From Acidobacteriota bacterium (lineage in GTDB: Bacteria; Acidobacteriota; Terriglobia; Bryobacterales; Bryobacteraceae): DNA of 64,000 bases. Shown here piece after piece: positions 1-8,474 of the stretch. Location of the stretch: assembly GCA_018268935.1 (NCBI GenBank), contig JAFDVS010000009.1, positions 1,307 to 65,306 on the forward strand, in the 5' to 3' direction. The notes under the pieces are model-generated. The model saw only the letters and a list, made by a program, of their open reading frames with translations, had not been told where the DNA came from and did no database searches. Within the stretch, counting starts at the first letter, position 1; the number at the start of each line of letters is the position of its first letter. Made by a program: the position numbers and the translations under genes.

Positions 1-1182
<1,182 letters not shown>

Positions 1183-1183
1183 A

Positions 1184-1213
1184 GTGGCGCGGGCCTCCAG
1201 GCCGGCGCGTAAC
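1184..1213 (+). repeat. 30-bp dispersed near-palindromic repeat, copy 1
   Basis: The 30 bases starting one base after the gltD stop are identical, in reverse orientation, to 36076-36105. The core (1188-1209) is an imperfect palindrome: two 10-base arms with one mismatch around a CC centre, able to form a strong GC hairpin. The place just after a stop codon suggests a REP-like element or terminator. Two copies are seen by eye; more may exist elsewhere in the genome. Confidence 0.75.
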
Positions 1214-1305
1214 CAAGCGGTCTGCTGCAGTACTGATGTGGAGTTCGAGTTCTCTGACCCGGAACACTCAATAGACGAGCGACGGCTCATCACCGTTGGT
1301 CGAAT

Positions 1306-1542
1306 ATGAAAACACGCGGTAAGAAACACACCGACACAATGCGAGCCGAGTATGACCTGAGCAAACTCCTCAAGGACGGTGTGCGCGGAAAATACGCCAA
1401 GGAATATCATGCCGGCAACAATCTTGTGCTGTTGGAACCCGATATTCGCAAACAGTTCAAGTCGGAGAAAGATGTGAACGATGCCCTCCGCCTGGTTCTG
1501 GAACTGCGCAAGATTGGTGGACGCCCCTCCAACAAGCGCTGA
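1306..1542 (+). CDS. Small antitoxin-like protein of unknown function
   Basis: A 78-residue basic and acidic soluble protein with no signal peptide or membrane segment. The pattern EYDLSKLLKDGVRGKYAKEY, then a stretch about a stable value or position (NNLVLLEPDI), then a helix (SEKDVNDALRLVLEL), resembles small proteins often annotated as antitoxins or plasmid-type hypotheticals in cyanobacteria and acidobacteria. No toxin gene lies beside it: the next gene is convergent and is a kinase. The role as an antitoxin is therefore inference only. The ATG at 1306 gives a full copy of the conserved region. Confidence 0.7.
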   Translation: MKTRGKKHTDTMRAEYDLSKLLKDGVRGKYAKEYHAGNNLVLLEPDIRKQFKSEKDVNDALRLVLELRKIGGRPSNKR

Positions 1543-1550
1543 CCCCAGTA

Positions 1551-4259
1551 TCAGCGGAAGTTCTCCAGCATCATGATGTCGCTCTCTTGCTTCTCCGTGT
1601 ACGCCCAATAGATCCGGCTGCCATCGCGCGACACCGAGAAGCCGCCCCAATACGCGCCGTTATCGCCGCCAAGATCGGCAACGAACTCCGATCGCGCCTG
1701 CCCGTAGCGCAGCAGCATCACCCGCGTGCCCGACCAGCGATAGGGCAGTTCCATGTAGTAGATGCCCGCGTCTCCCAGCGCCCAAAAGCCGCTTCGCGCA
1801 GTGGGTATCAGCAGACTCGCTTCGCCCGCCGGTAGAGGCTGCTCCCACAACCCGGCATCGTCTCCGGTGCGAGTGAAGTAAAGGCGCTTGCCGCCTGGAG
1901 CTTCCATCCCTTCGTGCGCACCGATGCTGGTCACCGCATGCGCTTCGGAACCATCGCGAGCCCGTGCCTTCCATATTTCCCCACGGCCGGTCTTGTGCGA
2001 GCGGTAGTAGATCCAATGCCCGTCCGAAGAAAAGCTCGGCCGGTCTTCCCACGCCGCCTTGTCCGCGGGAGTCAGCAGCCGCGGACGTCCTCCGCTGGCA
2101 GGCATCACGTACACGCGACGCGTTCCACTTGCCGCGCCGATGAAAACAATCTCCGATTCATCGGGCGACCAGCGAGGCCAATCGTTGAGCGGTCCGTTGA
2201 AGTAAGTGAGCCGCACCGGGAGCGCTCCAAACGCGCCGCTGGTCCAGATCTCGTGCCAGCCTCTTCGCGCCGATGAGAACGCCAACCTCTGAGCGCTTGG
2301 AGAAATGGAAGGCATGCCATCCCAGGCGTTCGATACCGGAACAGTTTCGATGACGCCATCGGTGCGCCTCAGCACCCGGATATTGACATCGCGCGCTTCC
2401 ACTTCAAAGGCGAGCCGCCACGGAGGCTCGCGCTTGCCTCCAATGGCAGGCTCGACGGCGCCCTCCGGCGCTCCTTCGACAAGCCTCGGCGTGCCACCCG
2501 CGGCCGCCACACGCCATAACTCCGGATGCACCGACCTTCTCGTTGCCGAGTAGACAATCTCTTTGCCATCGGGAGTCCATGACAATCCCCGGATGTGGGC
2601 GCGGTCGAAAGTCAGTTGCCGTTCCGCCGTCCCTTCGAAAGAGACAAGATAGATGTCGCTCTCCTCGCTATTACGGTTGCGTACCACGGCGACATTCGAA
2701 CCATCGGGTGATGCCTCGCAGAATACGTCGCCCGTGGTGTCCGGCGGCGGGTGGCTCACCTGGCGCCTCGATCCCAACGCAGCGTCCGATGCATAGATGG
2801 CCCAGGGCCGCCCCGGATCTTGCGCCGCGTACACCACCCATTGCCCGCCCGGCACCCACGAGTGAGAAGCATTCATTGTGTTGTGAATCTCTGCGAGGGG
2901 TCGCGCGTTGCTGCCATCACTGGAGCCCATCTCCAACACGTTGTGTCCCGCTTTCCCGGCTCGCAGCCAGGACAGTTTGCCTCCCGGTGCGTAGCGTGGG
3001 ATGTGCACGAACTCCGGCACCTGCTCCAGCATCCGGCGATGCACCGCGGTCCCAAGGATGTGCTCGTAGATGTGCGGGCCTTTCCGGTAGAGGAGCCTTC
3101 GCCCATCGGGCGAGAAACTGGGCACCTGTTCCTTCCCCGCATCGCTGGTGATGCGGACCAGCGTCGCGGGTTCCGCCGCCGGGCGATACAGCCAGCTAGC
3201 GGCTCCGATTGCCGCAAGGGCAAGCACAAGTGCGATCCTGCGCCGCCAGACTCTTTGCTCAACCGGTTGCTCGACGCACTTCCGCAGTGCCGAGACCGTG
3301 GCATGCCGCCGGCCGGGGTCGATCTCGATCGCCGTGGCGATCGCCGCATCATAGGGTGTTCCCGTGCGGACCACCGGGCGTTGCTCGCAGATGCGGCGCA
3401 TGGCTTCAAACGGCGCTAGCCCATCGAAGTGGCGCAACCGCTCCAGCGTGATCAACTCATAGAGCAGCAGCCCCAGAGAGTAGATATCGGAAGCGGCCTC
3501 GGTGGGCAGCCCTTGCGCCTGCTCCGGACTCGCGTACTCGCGCGTCAGGTAGCGGTCGCCGTCGCGTGTGAGATCGGCCGCATGGCCATCCTCAGCTACC
3601 AGTTTGGCGATGCCGAAGTCCAGCAGCTTCGGCGTCCCATCGTCGAGCACGCGAATGTTCGAAGGCTTCAGATCGCGATGCAGCACGTGGTGGGCATGGG
3701 CGTACTCCACCGCTTGGCAGATCTTGAGGAACAGCGCGATCCGCTGCGGCAGCGGGAGCGCGCGCTGCTTCACGTATTCCATCAGCGGAGGGCCATCGAC
3801 GAGTTCCATCACCAGGTACGGCCTGCCATCGTCCGCCACGCCGCCGTCGAGCAGGCGCACAATGCCTGGATGATCGAGATCGGCGAGGATCTGGCGTTCG
3901 CGTTCGAAGCGTGCGCGGACTTCGCCGCCGAAGATGCCGTAACGCAGGATCTTCAACGCTGCCTTCATGCGAAACTGCCCGTCGGCGCGCTCGGCTGCAT
4001 ACACCGTAGCCATGCCGCCACCGGCGATCTTCCGCACCGCCCGCCATGCTCCGAACTGCACGCCCGCGTCCTGCCCGGCGATCCAGGAAGCCCACACCGT
4101 TACCGCGGAATCTTCCAGGAACCGGCCGCTATTGCGTTGCGCTTCCAGCAACTCCGCCACTTCCGAACGCAAGTGGGCGTCGACCGCATCCATATGGATG
4201 CTTCCTTCCTGAATTGCGAGGAATGCCGCCTTTACGGCTGCCCACCGTTCGACTTCCAA
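1551..4259 (-). CDS. Membrane serine/threonine protein kinase with TolB/WD40-like propeller
   Basis: A transmembrane Hanks-type kinase. Numbered from the TTG at 4259, it shows a glycine loop (KIAGGGMATVY, about 78-88), the ATP-anchoring lysine (near 103), HRDLKPSN (about 194-201), DFG (about 214-216) and a TREYASPEQ activation/P+1 segment. One membrane helix follows at about 341-358, then an extracytoplasmic propeller built of TolB-like blades (repeated SxDGxxLxY/W). The family pairs with ECF sigma factors in acidobacteria, and the sigma gene lies directly upstream and overlaps it. The frame also opens at a GTG at 4304, but TTG 4259 was chosen because a GGAGGTGAG ribosome-binding site lies just before it and because ERWAAVKAAF fits the usual family N-terminus. 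It probably senses an outside or periplasmic signal. Confidence 0.9.
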   Translation of the reverse strand: MEVERWAAVKAAFLAIQEGSIHMDAVDAHLRSEVAELLEAQRNSGRFLEDSAVTVWASWIAGQDAGVQFGAWRAVRKIAGGGMATVYAAERADGQFRMKAALKILRYGIFGGEVRARFERERQILADLDHPGIVRLLDGGVADDGRPYLVMELVDGPPLMEYVKQRALPLPQRIALFLKICQAVEYAHAHHVLHRDLKPSNIRVLDDGTPKLLDFGIAKLVAEDGHAADLTRDGDRYLTREYASPEQAQGLPTEAASDIYSLGLLLYELITLERLRHFDGLAPFEAMRRICEQRPVVRTGTPYDAAIATAIEIDPGRRHATVSALRKCVEQPVEQRVWRRRIALVLALAAIGAASWLYRPAAEPATLVRITSDAGKEQVPSFSPDGRRLLYRKGPHIYEHILGTAVHRRMLEQVPEFVHIPRYAPGGKLSWLRAGKAGHNVLEMGSSDGSNARPLAEIHNTMNASHSWVPGGQWVVYAAQDPGRPWAIYASDAALGSRRQVSHPPPDTTGDVFCEASPDGSNVAVVRNRNSEESDIYLVSFEGTAERQLTFDRAHIRGLSWTPDGKEIVYSATRRSVHPELWRVAAAGGTPRLVEGAPEGAVEPAIGGKREPPWRLAFEVEARDVNIRVLRRTDGVIETVPVSNAWDGMPSISPSAQRLAFSSARRGWHEIWTSGAFGALPVRLTYFNGPLNDWPRWSPDESEIVFIGAASGTRRVYVMPASGGRPRLLTPADKAAWEDRPSFSSDGHWIYYRSHKTGRGEIWKARARDGSEAHAVTSIGAHEGMEAPGGKRLYFTRTGDDAGLWEQPLPAGEASLLIPTARSGFWALGDAGIYYMELPYRWSGTRVMLLRYGQARSEFVADLGGDNGAYWGGFSVSRDGSRIYWAYTEKQESDIMMLENFR

Positions 4260-4828
4260 CTGCCGCTCACCTCCCGGAAGAGGAATGCCTTCGCCGCCGG
4301 CCACTGCCGCTTCACTTCGGCCTCAGAGATGTGCATCGCCTCCGCGGTCTCATGTATGGTGAGCCCGCCGAAGTAGCGGAACTCGACGAGTCTCGCCAAC
4401 TCCGGATCGACGGTCTCCAGTTTGTCCAATGCTGTGTTCAGATCCACCCAATCGAATGTGAAGGGAGAGGCGGAATTGTCTTCGTCTATCTCTACCCGAA
4501 TGGCGCCCGAGCCGCGCCGGGCCGCGTTTCGCCGCCGTGCATGATCCACCAGAATGCGCCGCATCAAGCGCGAGGCCGCGCCGAAGAAATGGCTTCGATC
4601 CGTGAAATTGGGATGCCGGTGTTCATGCAGGCGTAGGTAGGCTTCATGCACCAGCGCCGTCGGACGCAGCGTGATCGCGCCCTGCTCGTCCTCGGCCATG
4701 CGGGCCGCCGCGATCCGGTGCAGTTCCTCATACACGATGGGGATCAACTCGTCCAGGGCCGCGGTTTCACCGCGGTTCCAGGCATCGAGCAGTTCTGTGA
4801 TCTCCGGCACGAGGCTAATAGAAAGCAC
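4232..4828 (-). CDS. ECF-type RNA polymerase sigma factor
   Basis: A 198-residue extracytoplasmic-function sigma factor of the acidobacterial/planctomycete type that travels with a serine/threonine kinase. Region 2 is seen as ELLDAWNRGETAALDELIP followed by LVHEAYLRLHEHR and the FFGAASRLMRRILVDHARRR segment. Region 4 is LARLVEFRYFGGLTIHETAEAMHISEAEVKRQW, a helix-turn-helix. It starts at a GTG (4828), with a second GTG at 4810 that fits some relatives better; neither has a clear Shine-Dalgarno site. Its end overlaps the start of the kinase gene by 28 nt, pointing to translational coupling. No anti-sigma gene is nearby, so the kinase is the likely regulator. Confidence 0.92.
   Translation of the reverse strand: MLSISLVPEITELLDAWNRGETAALDELIPIVYEELHRIAAARMAEDEQGAITLRPTALVHEAYLRLHEHRHPNFTDRSHFFGAASRLMRRILVDHARRRNAARRGSGAIRVEIDEDNSASPFTFDWVDLNTALDKLETVDPELARLVEFRYFGGLTIHETAEAMHISEAEVKRQWPAAKAFLFREVSGSWKSNGGQP
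4266..4274 (-). promoter_or_regulatory. Strong ribosome-binding site inside the sigma gene, for the kinase
   Basis: On the minus strand GGAGGTGAG lies 6 nt before the TTG at 4259, inside the last codons of the sigma gene. It is the best Shine-Dalgarno match in this stretch and decides the kinase start. Confidence 0.65.
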
Positions 4829-4910
4829 ATTCTACAGCAATGTTGAGCCGGTTTACCAGAAAATTGCGCCATACAAGCAGAGCAAACTACGAAATCATCG
4901 TGCGCTGCCA

Positions 4911-4932
4911 CGGCAGGGGTCCATTCCTGCCG
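4911..4932. other. Hairpin in the sigma/PEP-CTERM intergenic region
   Basis: CGGCAGG (4911-4917) pairs with CCTGCCG (4926-4932), a perfect 7-bp stem with an 8-nt loop. It sits in the 184-bp space between the divergent sigma gene (start 4828) and the PEP-CTERM gene (start 5013), in the likely leader of the latter. No U-tract follows, so an operator or mRNA leader structure is more likely than a terminator. Confidence 0.4.
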
Positions 4933-5012
4933 GGATAGTGGTTCTGTGTCGAATCGGAGGCGTGCAGAGATTGCAGCATCCGAGTCTTTTCGCTCATGTC
5001 AGGAGAATTCGA

Positions 5013-5690
5013 ATGCTTGGTAAATTTCTGCTTTCTACCGCCATCCTACTGTGCGCCACGGCGGCGCAGGCGATTACCATTGTGTCGGTGACGGGGCCGA
5101 ATGTTGCGGGAACCACGAGCGGCGCTTATATGGGTTCCTTCAATCTCGCGGTCGGGTTTTCCACTGCCGTCGACTATTCCAACGTCAGCATCTCAGTGTT
5201 CTTGTTTGGTGGCGCCACTGATTCGAACATGACCCTGAACGCCTTTCTCACGGATCAGGTAGGAACAGGAACCACCGTGGGAGCCAATGAAATCGCATCC
5301 TCCACGCAGCAGATCGCCGTTCCGGCATCACCAGCGGTCCCTTTCACCATTACAGAGATCCCCGTGCTGAGCGGACTGAACCTGGCTGCGGGAACCTACT
5401 ACCTGACTCTGGCGGGAACAGCGCTAACCGACGGGGTGTGGTGGGTGAACACGCTCGATGGCAACCTGATCACGACATTCGATACCGGCGCCGCGATCAC
5501 GAGTTCCCTTGCCGTCTCCATTCCTTCATCGCCCCCCTATGTGCCGGCCTCTGTTTTCGGCTCTCTGGTTGGGAGGACATCATGGTTCAACGTTACTGGT
5601 GATCCGGCAAACGTTCCAGAGCCCGCAAGCCTGACGTTGCTCGCTGGTTGCCTGGCGCTTGGCTGCGTGTACGGCCGTCGCCGGAACTAG
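5013..5690 (+). CDS. Secreted PEP-CTERM sorting-domain protein
   Basis: A 225-residue exported protein. A signal peptide of about 20 residues ends in ATAAQA. The middle is a Thr/Ser/Gly-rich all-beta region without known catalytic motifs (choice-of-anchor style). The C-terminus has the PEP-CTERM signature: VPEPAS, a hydrophobic helix, then a GRRRN basic tail. Such proteins are cut by an exosortase and linked to extracellular polymer or biofilm matrix. The start is fixed by AGGAG at 5001-5005 and by the signal peptide; the open frame reaches further upstream but without coding character. No exosortase gene is in the window. Confidence 0.85.
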   Translation: MLGKFLLSTAILLCATAAQAITIVSVTGPNVAGTTSGAYMGSFNLAVGFSTAVDYSNVSISVFLFGGATDSNMTLNAFLTDQVGTGTTVGANEIASSTQQIAVPASPAVPFTITEIPVLSGLNLAAGTYYLTLAGTALTDGVWWVNTLDGNLITTFDTGAAITSSLAVSIPSSPPYVPASVFGSLVGRTSWFNVTGDPANVPEPASLTLLAGCLALGCVYGRRRN

Positions 5691-5693
5691 CCC

Positions 5694-7202
5694 CTACAGT
5701 GGAGGCCGAGGCAATTTCGCCACCACCGACGCAGGCACGCCGTTCACCTTCGTCTCCCGGCGATACGTCTTCCCGTTCACGGTGACATAGAGCCAGTTCA
5801 TCTCCTTGCCGCCGAAGGCTACCTGCGTCACCGCGCCGCGCTCGGGGGGATTGAGGATCATCGCGACACGCCCGTTGGCTTCGCACACCTGCACGCCAAG
5901 CGGCGTTGCGAAGTACACCTGGCCAATCGAATCGAACGCCGCACCGCGCACGCCGCTCATCCATCCCGACTCCGGCATCTCCAGGCGATAGAATGGCTCG
6001 CCGTAACGCAGCGATCCATCGGGTGCGATCTGGAACGACCAACTGAAGCGCGACTGTGCATCGGTCACCACGAGCATCGTCTGATCGGGAGACAAGGCGA
6101 CACCGCCGGGCTGCGCCAGATCCGAGCCTTGATAAACCACTCGGGTCTTGCCTGCCTTATCGCGTAACACGACAGTCTTCCCGTTCACCGCATACGCCGA
6201 GCCCGAAGCCGTCTTACCCGCATCGGCGGCCGCGGTGTTCGGCCCTTGTACTTGCTCCCAACCCTTTGAAGCCCACACGGTGGAATACACCTTGCCTCGT
6301 GGATCCCAACCTTCCTTCTCAAACGCCGCGGGCTCCTTCACCACGATCGGCTCCGGGCGCCACAGCCAGCGCAACGCATCAGGCATGATGGCCGCACCGT
6401 GTTTCATGTTGTGCCCTTCGTCGCCAAGCACGAAGTTCGCATCGTAGCCCGCGAATTGGAACGCCTCGTACATCACGTGGTTGTTGATGGGCCAACTGCC
6501 TGCGTAGAACGTGCCCTGCGGTTGGTTCGGCACCACGTGGTCATTCTTCCCAGCCTGCAGAAAGATGCGGATCGGCTTCGGCTCCGTGCGGCGGATCAAC
6601 GCGGGCAGCCCGTCCGCGCCCTTCATTGCCACGAAGGTTCCGATGAAGCTCAGCACGCGGCGGAACTGATCGGGCCGATTCCACGCCGCGGCGAATGCGC
6701 CCACCGCGCCCGTACTGACTCCGGAGATGCCCCGATCATTGGGATCCTTCGACAGGTTGTACTTCGCGCCCACGGCCGGGATCAGTTCGTCGATGAGGAA
6801 GCTCGAGAAGCGATCACTCAGCGAATCATATTCAAATACGCGCTCAAAGCGATTCTCCGGAGGCAGCACGCCCGGGTTGACGAAGATGCCGATCATCGGT
6901 GGCAATTCTCGTTTGGCGATGAGGTTGTCAAAGACAACCGGCACGCGGACGTTGTTGCTCAAAGCGCCGCTGCCATCGAGGAAGATCATGAACGGTGCGG
7001 GCTTCGATGCGTCATACTGCGCCGGAACGTAGATCGAGTAGTTGTGCGGAGTGCCGGGGGAATACTTGCCCGGCGGCAGTACGTGCGCGGTGACGGTCCC
7101 CTTAGGAACACCGGGCTGCACCTGCGAATCGGGCCCCAGCAGATACTGCTCAGCGGGTAACGCCAGACCCGCGGTGATCGCCCATACGAATAGAATCCTC
7201 AT
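5694..7202 (-). CDS. Secreted esterase of the IroE/Fes type fused to a gluconolactonase-like propeller
   Basis: A 502-residue exported protein with a short signal peptide (MRILFVWAITAGLALPAE). Residues about 40-285 form an alpha/beta hydrolase of the putative-esterase family: a strand before FMIFLDGSG, the nucleophile elbow GVSTG with Ser163, and a likely His in LGDEGHNMKHG. Residues about 300-495 look like an SMP-30/gluconolactonase beta-propeller (VALSPDQTMLVVTDAQSR; GAAFDSIGQVYFATPLGVQV). The pair of domains suggests cleavage of a sugar ester or lactone outside the cell. The gene is read divergently from the one at 7228, with only 25 bp between starts. The substrate is unknown. Confidence 0.8.
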   Translation of the reverse strand: MRILFVWAITAGLALPAEQYLLGPDSQVQPGVPKGTVTAHVLPPGKYSPGTPHNYSIYVPAQYDASKPAPFMIFLDGSGALSNNVRVPVVFDNLIAKRELPPMIGIFVNPGVLPPENRFERVFEYDSLSDRFSSFLIDELIPAVGAKYNLSKDPNDRGISGVSTGAVGAFAAAWNRPDQFRRVLSFIGTFVAMKGADGLPALIRRTEPKPIRIFLQAGKNDHVVPNQPQGTFYAGSWPINNHVMYEAFQFAGYDANFVLGDEGHNMKHGAAIMPDALRWLWRPEPIVVKEPAAFEKEGWDPRGKVYSTVWASKGWEQVQGPNTAAADAGKTASGSAYAVNGKTVVLRDKAGKTRVVYQGSDLAQPGGVALSPDQTMLVVTDAQSRFSWSFQIAPDGSLRYGEPFYRLEMPESGWMSGVRGAAFDSIGQVYFATPLGVQVCEANGRVAMILNPPERGAVTQVAFGGKEMNWLYVTVNGKTYRRETKVNGVPASVVAKLPRPPL

Positions 7203-7212
7203 CTCTCGGATG

Positions 7213-7220
7213 AGTATAGT
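7213..7220. promoter_or_regulatory. Overlapping divergent -10 boxes
   Basis: The octamer AGTATAGT reads TATAGT on plus (7215-7220, 7 nt before ATG 7228) and TATACT on minus (7218-7213, 10 nt before ATG 7202). The -35 elements are weak. Either transcript would be leaderless or nearly so, and the two polymerases could not bind at once. Confidence 0.55.
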
Positions 7221-7227
7221 ATCCCCT

Positions 7228-8463
7228 ATGCGTCTTCTGCCGCTTCTGTTTGCTACAGCCGTGTGCGTCTCGGCTTCAGGCCGTTATCTGGAACTCAGCT
7301 ATCCGCCGGGCGATCTGCCGATCCACAGCCGGTACACGCTGTGGGTGCCGGACACGGCGAAGCCGCTGCGCGCGCTCATCGTGCATCAGCATGGCTGCGG
7401 CGCACCCGCGGCGCGAGGCGGATCGACGGCGGCCTTTGATTTGCACTGGCAGGCGCTGGCCGCCAAGTGGGACGCGGCGCTGCTCGCGCCTTACTACATG
7501 CAGGTCGATGACAAGTTGTGCCGTGATTGGTCCGATCCGCGTAACGGGTCGGAGAAGACGTTTCTCACCGCGATCCGCGATTTCGCGTCGCGCCTGCGCC
7601 GGCCGGAATTGAACGATGCGCCGTGGGTGCTGTGGGGCCATTCGGGCGGCGGCACGTGGGTCGGCATCATGACGCTGCTGCATCCGGAGCGGGTGGCTAC
7701 CGTTTGGTATCGCTCCGGCGCTCCGCTGGCCGAAACAAATATCCCCGAAGCTGTTTTTTCCATTCCGGCGATGACCAATGCCGGAGTGCAGGAACGCGAG
7801 GGGCGGTTCAAAGGGGCGTGGGATAATTCGCTCGGCTGGTTCCAGCGGCTGCGGGCAAAGGGTGCGCCCATCGGGTTTGCGCCCGATCCGCGTTCCTCGC
7901 ATGAATGCGCCGATTCGCGCTATCTGGCCATTCCTTACTTCGATGCCGTGCTCGGAATGCGATTGCCTGCACAGGGATCGCTGCTGCGCAGCGTCGCGCA
8001 ATCGGGAGTTTCCGTCACGGCTGCGTCCATCACGGGTGATGCCAGTTCAACGGTGTGGCTGCCGAGTGCTTCCGTCGCCAAAGCCTGGGCCGAGTACGTG
8101 AAGACCGGCGCAGTCAGTGACGCGACCCCGCCTCCGGCGCCTTCCTTCGTTACCGCAACGAAAAGCGCGTCCGGGGCCGTGGAACTCTCCTGGCGCGCCG
8201 GGGCCGATTTCGAAAGCGGCATCCAGAGCTTCCTCATCTTCCGGGACGGCACGCAAATCGCACAGGTGCCGGAAACACCGAAGGGCCGCTTCGGGCGCCC
8301 GCTGTTCCAGGCGATGTCGTATCACGACACGCCGGAAGCGCCGCTGCCTGCCATGCACTACACGGATCGCGAGGGCGGTAAGCATGCCTACACGGTGGTT
8401 ACGGTGAACAGCGTAGGTCTGCGATCGAAGCCGTCGAAGCCCGCCCGACCCGTTATAGAATAA
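7228..8463 (+). CDS. Secreted alpha/beta hydrolase with C-terminal fibronectin-III-like domain
   Basis: A 411-residue exported protein. The signal peptide is MRLLPLLFATAVCVSASG. An alpha/beta hydrolase domain follows, with IVHQHGCG as an oxyanion-type loop and WGHSGGG carrying the nucleophile Ser139. Residues about 295-410 (PPPAPSFVTATKSASGAVEL, then FLIFRDGTQIAQ and AYTVVTVNSVGLRSKPS) look like a fibronectin type III module, usually a spacer or carbohydrate-associated domain. The frame is open upstream to 7042, but the ATG at 7228 is preferred because the signal peptide and a -10 box sit there. The DUF1592 gene starts 11 bp downstream. The substrate is unknown. Confidence 0.8.
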   Translation: MRLLPLLFATAVCVSASGRYLELSYPPGDLPIHSRYTLWVPDTAKPLRALIVHQHGCGAPAARGGSTAAFDLHWQALAAKWDAALLAPYYMQVDDKLCRDWSDPRNGSEKTFLTAIRDFASRLRRPELNDAPWVLWGHSGGGTWVGIMTLLHPERVATVWYRSGAPLAETNIPEAVFSIPAMTNAGVQEREGRFKGAWDNSLGWFQRLRAKGAPIGFAPDPRSSHECADSRYLAIPYFDAVLGMRLPAQGSLLRSVAQSGVSVTAASITGDASSTVWLPSASVAKAWAEYVKTGAVSDATPPPAPSFVTATKSASGAVELSWRAGADFESGIQSFLIFRDGTQIAQVPETPKGRFGRPLFQAMSYHDTPEAPLPAMHYTDREGGKHAYTVVTVNSVGLRSKPSKPARPVIE

Positions 8464-8474
8464 AGGGCATCATC

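Noticed and set aside
3429..4376. 315-codon plus-strand frame opposite the kinase domain
   Set aside because: The minus strand carries HRDLKPSN, DFG and other kinase motifs; this frame has none.
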